This document shows positions 32,884-43,700 of a stretch of 64,000 bases of DNA, in pieces (position 1 is the stretch's first letter; each line of letters opens with the position of its first letter). Position numbers and translations under genes: made by a program. Source of the stretch: Mixta intestinalis (GTDB lineage Bacteria; Pseudomonadota; Gammaproteobacteria; Enterobacterales; Enterobacteriaceae). The notes below the pieces were generated by a model. That model saw only the letters and a program-made list of their open reading frames with translations. It was not told the DNA's origin and made no database searches. Location of the stretch: the NCBI RefSeq assembly GCF_009914055.1, contig NZ_CP028271.1, positions 1,302,001-1,366,000 on the forward strand. Direction: 5' to 3'.

Positions 32884-33578
32884 TTGGGACCTCCGGCCGA
32901 CAAGTCCAGATATTGCGGTATGGGCTGCTGCTGGAAACGCTGCTGATGCGCTTTTTCCGGCGAGGTATCACCGCACCCCTGCGCCCGGTCATCGATAAAC
33001 TTGATTTGCGCCTCTTCCCAGACGGCATCGAGCGCCTCACGGGTATCGTCGCGCGGCTCCTTGCTGACCTGCCCGGCAACGCTGCTGCTGCGCAGCGGGC
33101 TGCCCGCCCAGGCCAGCAGAGCATCAAAGAGCTGGCTGAAAACGCTTTCGCGCTGTCGTAGCCGCCCGCCGATCAATGCCAGAATAGGGGCAACATCCTG
33201 TAACCCTTGCTGTGCTGCCGCCTGCGGTTGCAGGCTGAGATATTCCAGATAGAGCGGCAGATAGTCTGGCAGCTCGCGACAGTTAAGCAGCAGGCCCGCC
33301 TGCTCATACTGCGACATCAGATCGACCATCGCCTGTCCACGATCGCGTGATTCACCATGTACGTGCTCAAACAGCAACAGTGAAGTCGCGCAGCCGCGAT
33401 CGAAGGTTTCGCACCACTCCGACTGGCGATCGAGCAAATTGCCGCCAAGCCAGCGATCGGCGAACGACTGTAGCGCCGGTGCCTGCTCCGCCACCAGCGC
33501 GCACAGCGCCTCGCGATCCTCCCACAGCTCTTCCTCCGGGTATTCCAGCAGCAATGCAATGACTTTCAGCATCTGCAT
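32880..33578 (-). CDS. narJ: Nitrate reductase molybdenum cofactor assembly chaperone NarJ
   Basis: 232 residues, all-helical TorD/DmsD-type chaperone that binds the N-terminus of NarG and guides cofactor insertion. Seen: LKVIALLLEYPEEELWEDREAL start, LLFEHVHGESRDRGQAMVDL, and LPDYLPLYLEYL. Its last quarter is polar and less conserved. Overlaps narH by one base and narI by four. Confidence 0.95.
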   Translation of the reverse strand: MQMLKVIALLLEYPEEELWEDREALCALVAEQAPALQSFADRWLGGNLLDRQSEWCETFDRGCATSLLLFEHVHGESRDRGQAMVDLMSQYEQAGLLLNCRELPDYLPLYLEYLSLQPQAAAQQGLQDVAPILALIGGRLRQRESVFSQLFDALLAWAGSPLRSSSVAGQVSKEPRDDTREALDAVWEEAQIKFIDDRAQGCGDTSPEKAHQQRFQQQPIPQYLDLSAGGPK

Positions 33579-35113
33579 TATTCGCCCTCCGCTTTATGGG
33601 TGATGTTGATGGCGTCAATGCGGCGGCTGTTAAACAGGTTAAACTTGCTGTCGCTGCCGTGGCAGCCGTCGCCGAAGGTAAAGCCGCAGCCGTTACGTTC
33701 CGGAAAGGCGTCCGCCGCCAGTTCGCGATGGCTGGTGGGGATCACAAAACGATCTTCGTAATTAGCGATCGCCAGGTAACGATACATATCTTCAACCTGC
33801 GCCACGCTAAGCCCGACTTCTTCAATGGCGCGCGTATCGGTCACGCCCTCTACCGTCTGCGAACGTTTGTAGTGGCGCATCGCCATCATACGCTTCAGCG
33901 CACGCAGCACCGGCGCGGTATCGCCCGCAGTCAGCAGGTTTGCCAGGTACTGTACCGGAATACGCAGCGACTCCACCGCCGGCAATACGCCGTTGCTTTT
34001 CGGCAGCTGACCCGCATCCGCCACCGACTGAATCGGTGATAAAGGCGGCACATACCAGACCATCGGCAGCGTGCGGTATTCAGGATGCAGCGGCAGCGCC
34101 AGCTTCCAGTCCATCGCCAGCTTCCAGACCGGCGATTTCTGCGCCGCGTCCAGCACGTTCTCCGGGATGCCCTGCGCCCGCGCTTCAGCAATCACTTCCG
34201 GGTCATTGGGATCGAGGAAGACCTCAAGCTGGCGCTCATAGAGATCGGTTTCATGTTCAGTGCTCGCCGCCTCGGCGATGCGGTCAGCGTCATACAACAC
34301 CACGCCAAGATAGCGGATACGGCCCACGCAGGTTTCGGAACAGACGGTCGGCATACCCGATTCAATACGCGGATAGCAGAAGATACATTTCTCAGACTTA
34401 CCGCTTTTCCAGTTGAAGTAGATTTTCTTGTACGGGCAGCCGCTGATGCAGAGACGCCAGCCGCGGCATTTGTCCTGATCGATCAGCACAATGCCATCCT
34501 CTTCGCGCTTGTAGATCGCGCCGCTGGGACAGGTTGCCACGCAGCTGGGGTTCAGGCAGTGTTCGCACAGGCGCGGCAGGTACATCATAAAGGTGTTTTC
34601 AAACTGCCCGTACATCTCCTTCTGCATTGCCACAAAGTTGCTGTCCTGCGAGCGCATGCTGAATTCGCCGCCGAGGATCTCCTCCCAGTTGGGGCCCCAT
34701 TCCACCTTGTTCATCCGCTTGCCGCTCACCAGCGATCGTGGGCGCGCGGTGGGCTGATATTTCCCCTCAGCCGCGTTGTGCAGATGCTGATAGTCGAAGC
34801 TGAATGGTTCATAGTAATCGTCGATGCCCGGTACTTCCGGATTGGCGAAAATCTTCGCCAGTACGCCCACCTTACCGCCCAGCCGCGGCTCCAGCTTGCC
34901 GTTGATTTTGCGGATCCAGCCGCCCTTCCATTTTTCCTGATCTTCCCAGGCCTTGGGATAGCCAATGCCGGGCTTGGTTTCCACGTTATTAAACCAGGCG
35001 TATTCCATCCCTTCGCGCCCGGTCCAGACGTTTTTACAGGTGATCGAGCAGGTATGACAGCCAATGCATTTGTCGAGATTCATCACCATCCCGACCTGTG
35101 AACGTATTTTCAT
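33578..35113 (-). CDS. narH: Respiratory nitrate reductase beta subunit NarH
   Basis: Iron-sulfur electron-transfer subunit, 511 residues (E. coli 512), on the cytoplasmic face. Four cysteine clusters are visible: CIGCHTCSITCKNVW, CEHCLNPSCVATCP, CRGWRLCISGCPYKK (with the Trp that makes this a 3Fe-4S centre) and CIFCYPR...CSETCVGR. The start overlaps the narG stop (ATGA). Passes electrons from NarI haems to NarG. Confidence 0.97.
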   Translation of the reverse strand: MKIRSQVGMVMNLDKCIGCHTCSITCKNVWTGREGMEYAWFNNVETKPGIGYPKAWEDQEKWKGGWIRKINGKLEPRLGGKVGVLAKIFANPEVPGIDDYYEPFSFDYQHLHNAAEGKYQPTARPRSLVSGKRMNKVEWGPNWEEILGGEFSMRSQDSNFVAMQKEMYGQFENTFMMYLPRLCEHCLNPSCVATCPSGAIYKREEDGIVLIDQDKCRGWRLCISGCPYKKIYFNWKSGKSEKCIFCYPRIESGMPTVCSETCVGRIRYLGVVLYDADRIAEAASTEHETDLYERQLEVFLDPNDPEVIAEARAQGIPENVLDAAQKSPVWKLAMDWKLALPLHPEYRTLPMVWYVPPLSPIQSVADAGQLPKSNGVLPAVESLRIPVQYLANLLTAGDTAPVLRALKRMMAMRHYKRSQTVEGVTDTRAIEEVGLSVAQVEDMYRYLAIANYEDRFVIPTSHRELAADAFPERNGCGFTFGDGCHGSDSKFNLFNSRRIDAINITHKAEGE

Positions 35114-38100
35114 TTCGCCTCCCCCTGCACCTGGTCCTGGCCTTCGCCATCCAGCCAGTTAATGTTTTTCATTTTGCGGATCATAATGAATTCGTCGCGG
35201 TTGGAGCCGACGGTGCCGTAATAGTTAAAGCTGTAGGCCAGATGGGCGTAGCCGCCGATCATATGGGTCGGTTTCGGGCAAATACGGGTCACGGAGTTAT
35301 GGAAACCACCGCGAATGCCGGTCACTTCCGAGCCGGGGATATTGGTGATACGCTCCTGCGCATGATACATCATGGTGGAACCGGGTTTGACGCGCTGGCT
35401 CACCACCGCACGACAGGTCAGCGCGCCGTTGGCGTTAAACACCTCTACCCAGTCGTTATCCTTGATATCGAGATCGCGTGCGTCATCCTCGCTCATCCAG
35501 ATAATCGGCCCACCGCGCGACATGGTCAGCATCAGCAGGTTCTCACTGTAGGTGGAGTGAATGCCCCATTTCTGGTGCGGCGTCAGGAAATTAAGCGCCT
35601 TCTCCGGGTAGCCGTTAGAGGGAATATGCTCCAGCTGCGTCACGCTGCGCGTATCGATTGGCGGACGATAGGAAACCAGGCTTTCGCCAAAGGCGCGCAT
35701 CCACGGATGATCCTGATAAAGCTGCTGACGACCGGAAATGGTGCGCCACGGAATCAGCTCGTGCACGTTGGTATAGCTGGCGTTATAGGAGACGTGCTCA
35801 TCTTCCAGACCTGACCAGGTGGGGCTGGAGATGATTTTGCGCGGCTGGGCCTGGATATCGCGAAAGCGAATCTTCTCTTCTTCTTTACGCTGCGCCAGAT
35901 GGGTGTGCTCGCGTCCGGTAATTTCTTCCAGCGCGGCCCAGGCCTTCATCGCTACCTGACCGTTGGTTTCCGGCGCCAGCGTCAGGATCATCTCTGCCGC
36001 ATCGATGGCGCTGTTAATCATCGGCTGCCCCTTAGCCGGGCCGTCCGCCTTGACGTAGTTCAGCTTGCGCAACAGATCCACTTCGCTGGCGGTGTGCCAG
36101 TTGATTCCTTTACCGCCGTTGCCGATTTTCTCCAGCAGCGGGCCGACTGAAGTAAAGCGTTCCCAGGTGGCGGGATAGTCGCGCTCAATAGTGATGATAT
36201 TAGGCGCGGTTTGACCGGGGATCAGATCGCACTCGCCCTTGTGCCACTCTTTGATATCGTAAGGCTGCGCCAGTTCGGCGGGCGAGTCGTGTTGGATCGG
36301 TTGCAGCACCACATCCGTTTCCTGGCCGAGGTGACCAACGCAAAGTTTAGAGAAGGTTTTGGCGATATCCTTATAGATCTCCCAGTCAGTGCGCGATTCC
36401 CACACCGGATCGACGGCGGCGGAGAGCGGATGAATAAACGGATGCATATCCGTGGTGTTCATATCATCCTTCTCATACCAGGAGGCGGTTGGCAGCACCA
36501 CGTCGGAGAAAAGGCAGGTGGTGGACATGCGGAAATCGAGCGTTACCAGCAGATCCAGCTTGCCCTCCAGCGCTTTGGTCTGCCATTCCACCTCTTCCGG
36601 GATGGCATCGCCCTTGCCGACACACTCTTCGCCCTGAATACCGCTGTCAGTGCCGAGCAGATATTTCAGCAGGTACTCATGGCCCTTACCGGACGAGCCA
36701 AGCAGGTTGGATCGCCAGACAAACAGGTTGCGCGGATGGTTATTGCCCTCATCCGGCTGTTCGCAGGCGAAACGCAGCTTGCCGCTTTTCAGCGCTGAAA
36801 CCGTATAGTCAACCGGCGACTGGCCCGCCTGTGCTGCCTGTTCAGCGATGCGCAGCGGGTTGGTATTGAGCTGCGGTGCCGATGGCAGCCACCCCATACG
36901 TTCGGCGCGCACGTTAAAATCGATCAGCTGACCGGTAAAGCGCTGCTTCTGTGCAATCGGCGACAGCAGCTCGCTGATGCTCAGCTTCTCAAAGCGCCAC
37001 TGGCTGGCGTGCGCGTAAAAGTAAGAGGTGCTGTTCATCTGGCGCGGCGGTCGCGTCCAGTCCAGCGCAAAGGCGAGCGGCATCCAGCCGGTTTGTGGCC
37101 TGAGTTTTTCCTGACCAACGTAGTGCGCCCAGCCGCCGCCGGTTTGCCCGACGCAGCCGCAGAACACCAGCATATTGATCAGCCCACGGTAGTTCATATC
37201 CATGTGATACCAGTGGTTCAGACCGGCACCAACGATAATCATCGAACGCCCGTGCGTCTTGTGCGCGGTGTCGGCAAACTCACGCGCGATCTGCTCCAGA
37301 TTTTTGCGCGGCACGCCGCTGATCTGCTCTGCCCAGGCGGGCGTGTAGGCTTTAATCTCGTCATAGCTCTGTGCGCAGTTGGCGTCATCCAGCCCGCGAT
37401 CCAGCCCGTAGTTAGCCAGCAGCAGATCGTAAACCGTCACCACGCGCCCCCGCGCTGCCATCTGCCAGCGTAATCTGCTTGCTCGGCAGCTGGTGCAGCA
37501 GAATCGGGTCCTGTTTTACATGGCGGAAGTTGGGATTTTCATTACCGCCGTAGTAAGGAAAGGCTACCGGCACCACCGCATCGCGGTCATCAATCAGGCT
37601 AAGACGCAGCGTTACCTCATTACCCGCCGCCATCGGCTCCAGGTTCCATTTGCCCTTCTCGCCCCAGCGGAAACCGGCAGAGCCGTTCGGCACCACCAGA
37701 TCGCCCGTTTCGCTGAAGGCAACGGTTTTCCAGTCAGGATTATTGGTTTCGCCCAGCGCATCGCTCAGATCGGCGGCGCGCAGCAGGCGACCAGAGGTGT
37801 AATAGCCGTTCTCGTCTTCCTCCAGAAGCACCAGCATCGGCATATCGGTGTAGCGGCGCGCATAGTTGAGGAAGTAGTCGCTGGGGTTATTCAGATGGAA
37901 CTCTTTCAGGATCACGTGCCCCATCGCCATCGCCAGCGCGCTGTCGGTACCCTGTTTCGGCGACAGCCACTGGTCGCACAGCTTGGCCACTTCTGAATAG
38001 TCGGGGCTGATGGCGATAGTTTTGGTGCCCTTATAGCGCACCTCGGTAAAGAAATGGGCGTCCGGGGTACGCGTCTGCGGCACGTTGGATCCCCAGGCGA

Positions 38101-38851
38101 TAATATAGGAGGAGTTATACCAGTCGGCAGATTCTGGCACGTCGGTCTGCTCGCCCCAGGTCATCGGCGAGGCGGGCGGCAAATCGCAATACCAGTCGTA
38201 GAAGCTGAGGCTGGTCGCGCCAATCAGCGACAGATAGCGGGTGCCCGCCGCATAAGAGATCATTGACATCGCCGGGATTGGCGAAAAGCCTGCCACGCGG
38301 TCCGGCCCGCAGTTTTTGATCGTCCAGATATTGGCGGCGGCAATCAGCGTGTTCAGCTCCTGCCAGTTGGAGCGGATAAAACCGCCGTGACCGCGTACTT
38401 CTTTATAGCTACGGCTCTTCTCCGGGTCAGAGACGATAGAATCCCATGCCAGCACCGGATCGCTGTGCTGCGCCAGCGCTTCACGCCACAGCTCCACCAG
38501 GCGACGGCGCACCAGCGGATATTTCAGACGGTTGGCGCTGTAGATATACCAGGAATAGCTGGCCCCGCGAGGACAGCCACGCGGCTCGTGGTTCGGTAGA
38601 TCGGGGCGCGTGCGCGGGTAGTCGGTCTGCTGCGTTTCCCAGGTCACCAGCCCGTTTTTGACGTATATCTTCCAGCTACAGGAGCCGGTACAGTTCACGC
38701 CGTGCGTCGAGCGGACAATTTTATCAAACTGCCAGCGCTGCCGATAACTGTCTTCCCAGTCGCGGTTGCTGTTCATCAGCTGCCCGTGCCCATCGGAAAA
38801 CGTATCGCTTTTCTGTTTGAAATAGCGAAACTTATCCACCAGTTTACTCAT
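35110..38851 (-). pseudogene. narG: Respiratory nitrate reductase alpha subunit NarG, frame broken by one base in this sequence
   Basis: Molybdopterin (bis-MGD) catalytic subunit reducing nitrate to nitrite. The reading frame is split: residues 1-463 read from 38851 to about 37450, then the homologous frame continues one base over to 35110. The break falls on a run of five G (plus-strand C at 37447-37451). With four G the text reads LADGSAGRVVTVYDLL, exactly the length of the E. coli stretch, and the whole gene becomes 1246 residues, versus 1247 in E. coli. The FS0 cluster segment (STHGVNCTGSCSWKIYVKNG), the Mo-ligand Asp region (GEQTDVPESADWYN) and the C-terminus are intact. ATG follows AAGGAG. 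Assembly error or recent null mutation. Confidence 0.93.
37447..37451 (-). other. Homopolymer G5 frameshift site in narG
   Basis: Five consecutive G on the coding strand, where four would keep narG in frame. Frame before and after the run is fully conserved, so the indel is confined to this run. Confidence 0.85.
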
Positions 38852-38944
38852 TACCCGCTCCTTGCAGAGGAGCTTCCCCTGCGATTACATGGCTCAATTG
38901 AAGGATTGAAGGGCCTGAAAAACAGGCCAAAGAACATGCTGTGA
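38852..38944 (-). promoter_or_regulatory. narK-narG intergenic leader
   Basis: 93 bases between narK and narG hold a small hairpin (GGCCTG / CAGGCC with A5 loop, about 38919-38935) without a T tract, plus the narG ribosome site. No clear FNR site is seen here, so narGHJI may be read from the narK promoter as well as from a weak local one. Confidence 0.35.
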
Positions 38945-40327
38945 TTAGCCTTTAGCAGCACGGCGCCCGTAAACCAGCCAGGTCACCAGAATGCAAATGA
39001 TGTAAAACACCAGGAAAATTTTCATCGCGCCTACCGGTGAACCGGTCATGGCTAACGATGTGCCGAAGGCTTTTGGAATGAAGAAACCACCGATAGCACC
39101 GATGGCGGAGATGAAACCGAGCGCCGCTGCGGTTTCCGTCGCGGCGATATGTTGCGCCTGGGCTTCGCTGCCGCCGCTGGCGAGCACGCGTTTGCGCGTC
39201 AGGGTACGGAAAATCACGGCGATCATCTGGAAGGTGGAGCCGCTGCCAAGACCGGCGGTAAGAAACAGCCCCATAAAGACAATATAAAAGGCGGTGAAGC
39301 TGCCGGCACCGTGCTCCGGCAGCGTGGAGAACAGCAGCAGCGTAAACAGCGCCATCAGAATAAAGTTAATCAGCGTGACGCGAATACCGCCCAGCTTGTC
39401 GGAAACAATGCCGCCCAGCGATCGCGCCAGCGCGCCCAGGAACGGCCCGAAAAAAGCCAGCCGCAGAATATCCACATCGGGAAACTGCGTTTTCGCCAGC
39501 ATAGCGAAGCCCGCGGAAAAACCGATAAACGATCCGAAAGTCGCCAGGTAGAGCAGGCTCAGCAGCCACATATGTCCGCGTTTCAGCACCACCAACTGTT
39601 CCCGCAGTGAGGCCTGTGCGCCCGCCAGCGTATCCATCCCGAACCAGGCGGCGGCTACCGCAATCGCCAGCAGCGGAACCCAGATCCACGCGGCGTTAGC
39701 CAGCCACAGCGTGCTGCCCTCCGGCTGCGCCACGCCCTGTACGCCTAAAAACATAAACAGTGGCAGCGTAATAACCGTCGGGGTAACCAGCTGCATTACG
39801 CTGACACCAAGGTTGCCGAGACCGCCGTTGATCCCCAGCGCGCTGCCCTGTCGCGCCTTGGGAAAGAAGAAGCTGATATTGCCCATACTGGAAGCAAAGT
39901 TCGCGCCCGCAAAGCCGCACAGCAGGGAAATAATGATAAATACGCTGTAGGGAGTGGCGGTATTCTGTACCGCAAAACCGAGCCAGGCACAGGGAATAAT
40001 CAGGATGGCGGTACTGATCACCGTCCACTGCCGTCCGCCAACCAGCGGAACGGCAAAGGAGTAAGGCACGCGCAGCACGGCACCGGACAGCGAAGGCAGC
40101 GCCGTTAACAGAAACAACTGATCGGTGGTGAAATTGAAGCCGACTTTATTGAGGTTTACCGCGACGGCGCTGAACAACATCCAGACGCAAAACGCCAGCA
40201 GCAGTGCAAAAACGGAGATCCATAAATTTCGTTGTGCAATTCTTTTCCCGGTCTGAGCCCAAAACGTTGGATTTTCTGCATCCCAGCCGCGCAGTGAGGC
40301 GCGAGTCTGTTTCTCACCTAAAGCCAT
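38945..40327 (-). CDS. narK: Nitrate/nitrite transporter NarK (MFS, NNP family)
   Basis: 460 residues from ATG 40327 (AAGGA eight bases upstream); E. coli NarK has 463. Inner-membrane nitrate/nitrite antiporter with 12 helices. Both nitrate-signature stretches are present: GFAGANFASSMGNISFFFP plus QGSALGINGGLGN, and AALGFISAIGAIGGFFIP. The Arg in VLRVPYSF and the second-half Arg region are conserved. It is upstream of narGHJI on the same strand. Unlike in E. coli, narXL is not next to it; an autotransporter gene lies there instead. Confidence 0.95.
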   Translation of the reverse strand: MALGEKQTRASLRGWDAENPTFWAQTGKRIAQRNLWISVFALLLAFCVWMLFSAVAVNLNKVGFNFTTDQLFLLTALPSLSGAVLRVPYSFAVPLVGGRQWTVISTAILIIPCAWLGFAVQNTATPYSVFIIISLLCGFAGANFASSMGNISFFFPKARQGSALGINGGLGNLGVSVMQLVTPTVITLPLFMFLGVQGVAQPEGSTLWLANAAWIWVPLLAIAVAAAWFGMDTLAGAQASLREQLVVLKRGHMWLLSLLYLATFGSFIGFSAGFAMLAKTQFPDVDILRLAFFGPFLGALARSLGGIVSDKLGGIRVTLINFILMALFTLLLFSTLPEHGAGSFTAFYIVFMGLFLTAGLGSGSTFQMIAVIFRTLTRKRVLASGGSEAQAQHIAATETAAALGFISAIGAIGGFFIPKAFGTSLAMTGSPVGAMKIFLVFYIICILVTWLVYGRRAAKG

Positions 40328-40402
40328 GTTAATATTCCTTGTCAGAATCGATGAAAACGGAATAAAGCAAAGCGACAAATTCCCGTAAGCGTAGTCGGGT
40401 TA

Positions 40403-40416
40403 TCTGAGGTGATCAA
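40403..40416 (-). promoter_or_regulatory. Weak FNR-like half site upstream of narK
   Basis: On the minus strand TTGAT-CACC-TCAGA has a perfect left half of the FNR consensus TTGAT-N4-ATCAA and a poor right half. It is placed 76-89 bases before narK, a plausible distance. The remaining 40328-40701 gap shows no gene. Confidence 0.25.
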
Positions 40417-40632
40417 CATACGAAAAGAAATAGTAAAAAATGTTACGATTAGGTAGCGATACAAATTAATTGCTTGCCAAACAGCGGGATCGCTTTTGGC
40501 TTTGTCGTCAAAGAAAGCACTTAATGTTACTGCTAACGTAAAAAAAGCGTTACGTTCGTTCGCCTTTGCAGAATTTTGTGATCGCCACCGCTTAATAATT
40601 GAGCTGCAAGCCGCAGGTGACCATGCGGTTTT

Positions 40633-40649
40633 AACCATGGGCCATGGTT
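40633..40649. repeat. Perfect palindrome AACCATGG-G-CCATGGTT
   Basis: Two 8-base arms around one base, in the gap between narK and the autotransporter stop. Next to it is a second stem (AGCGGCC/GGCCGCT about 40659-40687). They may end autotransporter transcripts or bind a regulator; no T tract follows. Confidence 0.45.
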
Positions 40650-40701
40650 CTGATTATCAGCGGCCCACAGATAAAAGCCAGGCCGCTGTAAGCTCAGGGC
40701 A

Positions 40702-43700
40702 TCAGAAACGCCAGCCGACGGAAAGATTCCCGCTGACCGCATGGTAATCCGTTCCTGACAGTTCGCTGTCCACGCCCGCACCCAGCGTGAATGTCGGGGT
40801 TATCTGATAATCCACGCCTGCCCGGATGGCAAGTGCATCGCGCCCCGCCGTCCGGTCTTTACTGCTGAACCGCTCCTGCTGATAACGGACAAAGCGGGCG
40901 CTCTGGGTAGCGGTAGATGACAGCATTTCATGTTGCCAGCTGAGTTGCAGCCTGGTGTTAAGCATGCCGCCACGGTACAAAGGATACTGCCAGCGTCCTT
41001 CGACGCCGAGATCGCTGCGCAGCGAATCGAGATGGTTACTGTCCAGCCGTAACCGGGTGGCATCGTTGCCTGATTCGGTTAATGACGGGCGCGCAATTCG
41101 GGCGTAACTCAGCGCGGCTGCCGGACCGACATCAAACCGATCGTTGAGTGCGAAACGGTAGCCGCCGCCAGCGCTGAGCGCGCCGCTCCAGCCAGTCCAG
41201 CTGGCATGATGGCTGGCACCATAGTCATTAACGCCGATACGACGCGTCATTTCACCTTTTTCAATGCCGAGCCGCCCGTTGCCAAACAGATAAAGCCCCG
41301 CCTGCTCATCAGCCGCATAGCGAGCCTGCATTCCCAGATCGAACGCGTTGGTTTTACCGCGCCCGTTTTCCGGCGCTTTCATCGTTGTCGACTGATGCCC
41401 GACGGCGGCATGAACGCCCCAAATCCAGTCGCGATAGATTTCGTTGCGCTTCTCCGCGCCAATCGCCATGCCGTAGCTACTGAGCTGATAGCCTGCCCGT
41501 CCGTCCTGTCGCTGCTGCTGATAGCTGCCGCCAAAGGGTTTGGCAAAGCCATGCCAGCCTTCGACTTCCGGTGAGTTGCTGATATAAGGGGTATTAACCA
41601 GCTGCGTAAGCTGCCGCTCACGATAGAGCGAACTGGCGAACAGTGAACCGTAGGCTGCCGGTGAGAGCTGATGCAGCGCGTTCCCGATCTGGCTGCCATC
41701 CGCAGAGGAGAAATCCAGCGCGCGGTAAAGCGGCTGAATATCATGACGCGCCGCTGCCGCAATGCGATCCAGCACCCGCCCGACGCTTTGTGCGTTGGAT
41801 CCCGTGGCGTACTGGCTATAGGCTTTTTCAGCGCGCTGCATCGACAGCCGCCAGCCACCGTCCTCGCCTGACTGTATTGCCAGCGCCAGCGTTGGCGAAT
41901 TCAGCAGCCCGGTAACCCCGGCAAACTCCCCGTTCTGACTGCTGCTGGTGAACCAGTCCTGCGCATCAAGCTGCCAGCCTGACGCATACCAGTCGCGCTG
42001 GGGAACAAATACCAGCGAGCCTGCCAGCCGGGCCGTGCCGTTAACCGTTACGCGATCATGCCCGCCCTGCCCGTCAAACTCCAGCCGCAGCTGGCCGCTG
42101 TCGCCCTGCTGATAATCGCCGTTAACGGTTATCGCGCCCAGCGAATTACCCGGCGTCAGTACGCCGTTATTAATAAAATGCCCCAGTGGATTAAGGGTGT
42201 AATCGCTGCTGCCTGCCAGCGTGGCGTTAGGCGCAATCGTCAGGCTGTAAATATGATGGCTGCCGTTCAGCGCGGTAATGCCGCCATCGAGATGCAGATC
42301 CAGATTATTCAGTCCGGTAATATCGCCCTGATAACGTAGCCGGAAAGCCGGGTCGACCTGTTCGCGCGCGCGCCCCTGCGCATCGGCAAGTCGTCCAAAA
42401 GTCAACTGCGTCAGCCGCTGGCGTCCGTATACATCCTGCCAGTCGTAGTCTGAGATAATATTCCCCTCCAGCGCCGCACCGTTTAACAAGTTAATATGAC
42501 TCACCAGCGCATTACCGGAAATATAAATCGCCGCTGCTTTGCCCGCTACGCGTCCGCTAATATCAACGTTATTAACCAGCGCACCCGTCAGCTCTGGTAA
42601 TAATTCAGCCTCTTCACTATCATAGTAATGTATCCAGGAGCCGCGAAAGTCCTCCGCGTTACCCAGCAGGTTATTACCAAAGTCAAAGCTAAGGGCGATA
42701 CCATAATCGCCGGTAGCCTGTACATCGCCACGCTGGATCAGACTATGATCTTTGCCGTAGCTAAACATAATGCCGCGTCCGTTCAGCCCATCGGCATATA
42801 CCCGCGTGCCGGGCTCGATGGTCAGGGTATTATTTTGTCCATCAACCCGAATACCTGCGCCACCTTCTCCGCTGGTTAACAGATCCGCCTGCTGAAAGAG
42901 GCGGTTGTTGCTGCCATAAACGTGCAGACCCAGCCCTAACGAAGCTGTATTGTAACGCCCAATAAGATAGCCATCCCCTTGCGCGTTACGCTGAAAGTAA
43001 CCATGACGATTAACCAGCGTCTGCCCGTCACCGTAAACGGAATAGCCGAAGAAGTTACGGCGATCGATGTGATAACCAAGATCCTGTAACAGCGCCAGCT
43101 CCGCTTCCATAAAACTGGTGTAGTTACGATAAATCTGATGGCTCATCAGGCTGTTTTTCAGCTCGATATGGCTCATATAATCATCATCAGGCCAGCCATC
43201 CTCACTCAGTATTTTCACCGGAACGCCCGGCATTGCGCCTGCCAGCACTTCATCAACATGTTTGCCGGTGAAGTAGCCTTTATCCTGCCGCACATCAAAG
43301 GCCTGCGGATCCCAGCGGTTATTACAGCCGGTGCAAAGAATCGTTTGTCCTGGACGGGCGGGATTGCCATTGTCATCGCGCAGGTGTGCTGCCCACTCTC
43401 CCAGCGGCTCACGGGCAAACATCGGAGTATAAGAGCCTGCACCGTAGCGATCCTCAGCCTGATTGGCGATCCCCAGGCCGTGCGCCAGCTCATGCAGCGC
43501 AACGCTGACCAGATCGGCCTCTCCTGTACGCGGTAGCTGGGACGGGAGGTACTCCGCGCTGTCGAAATCCAGTCTGCCAAGGGCAAACTGCCCGTGCGAG
43601 CCTAAAGTAAGCCCTGCCGTATCCATGCCCTGGAGCGCCGCCTGTAGCTGAGTGAGCGTACTGACCCCGTCGGTGATCTCACTGCTGTAACCAAAAGCAT

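Noticed and set aside
34085..35101. 338-codon open frame opposite narH
   Set aside because: Shadow of a conserved, cysteine-motif-rich gene; no independent coding signal.
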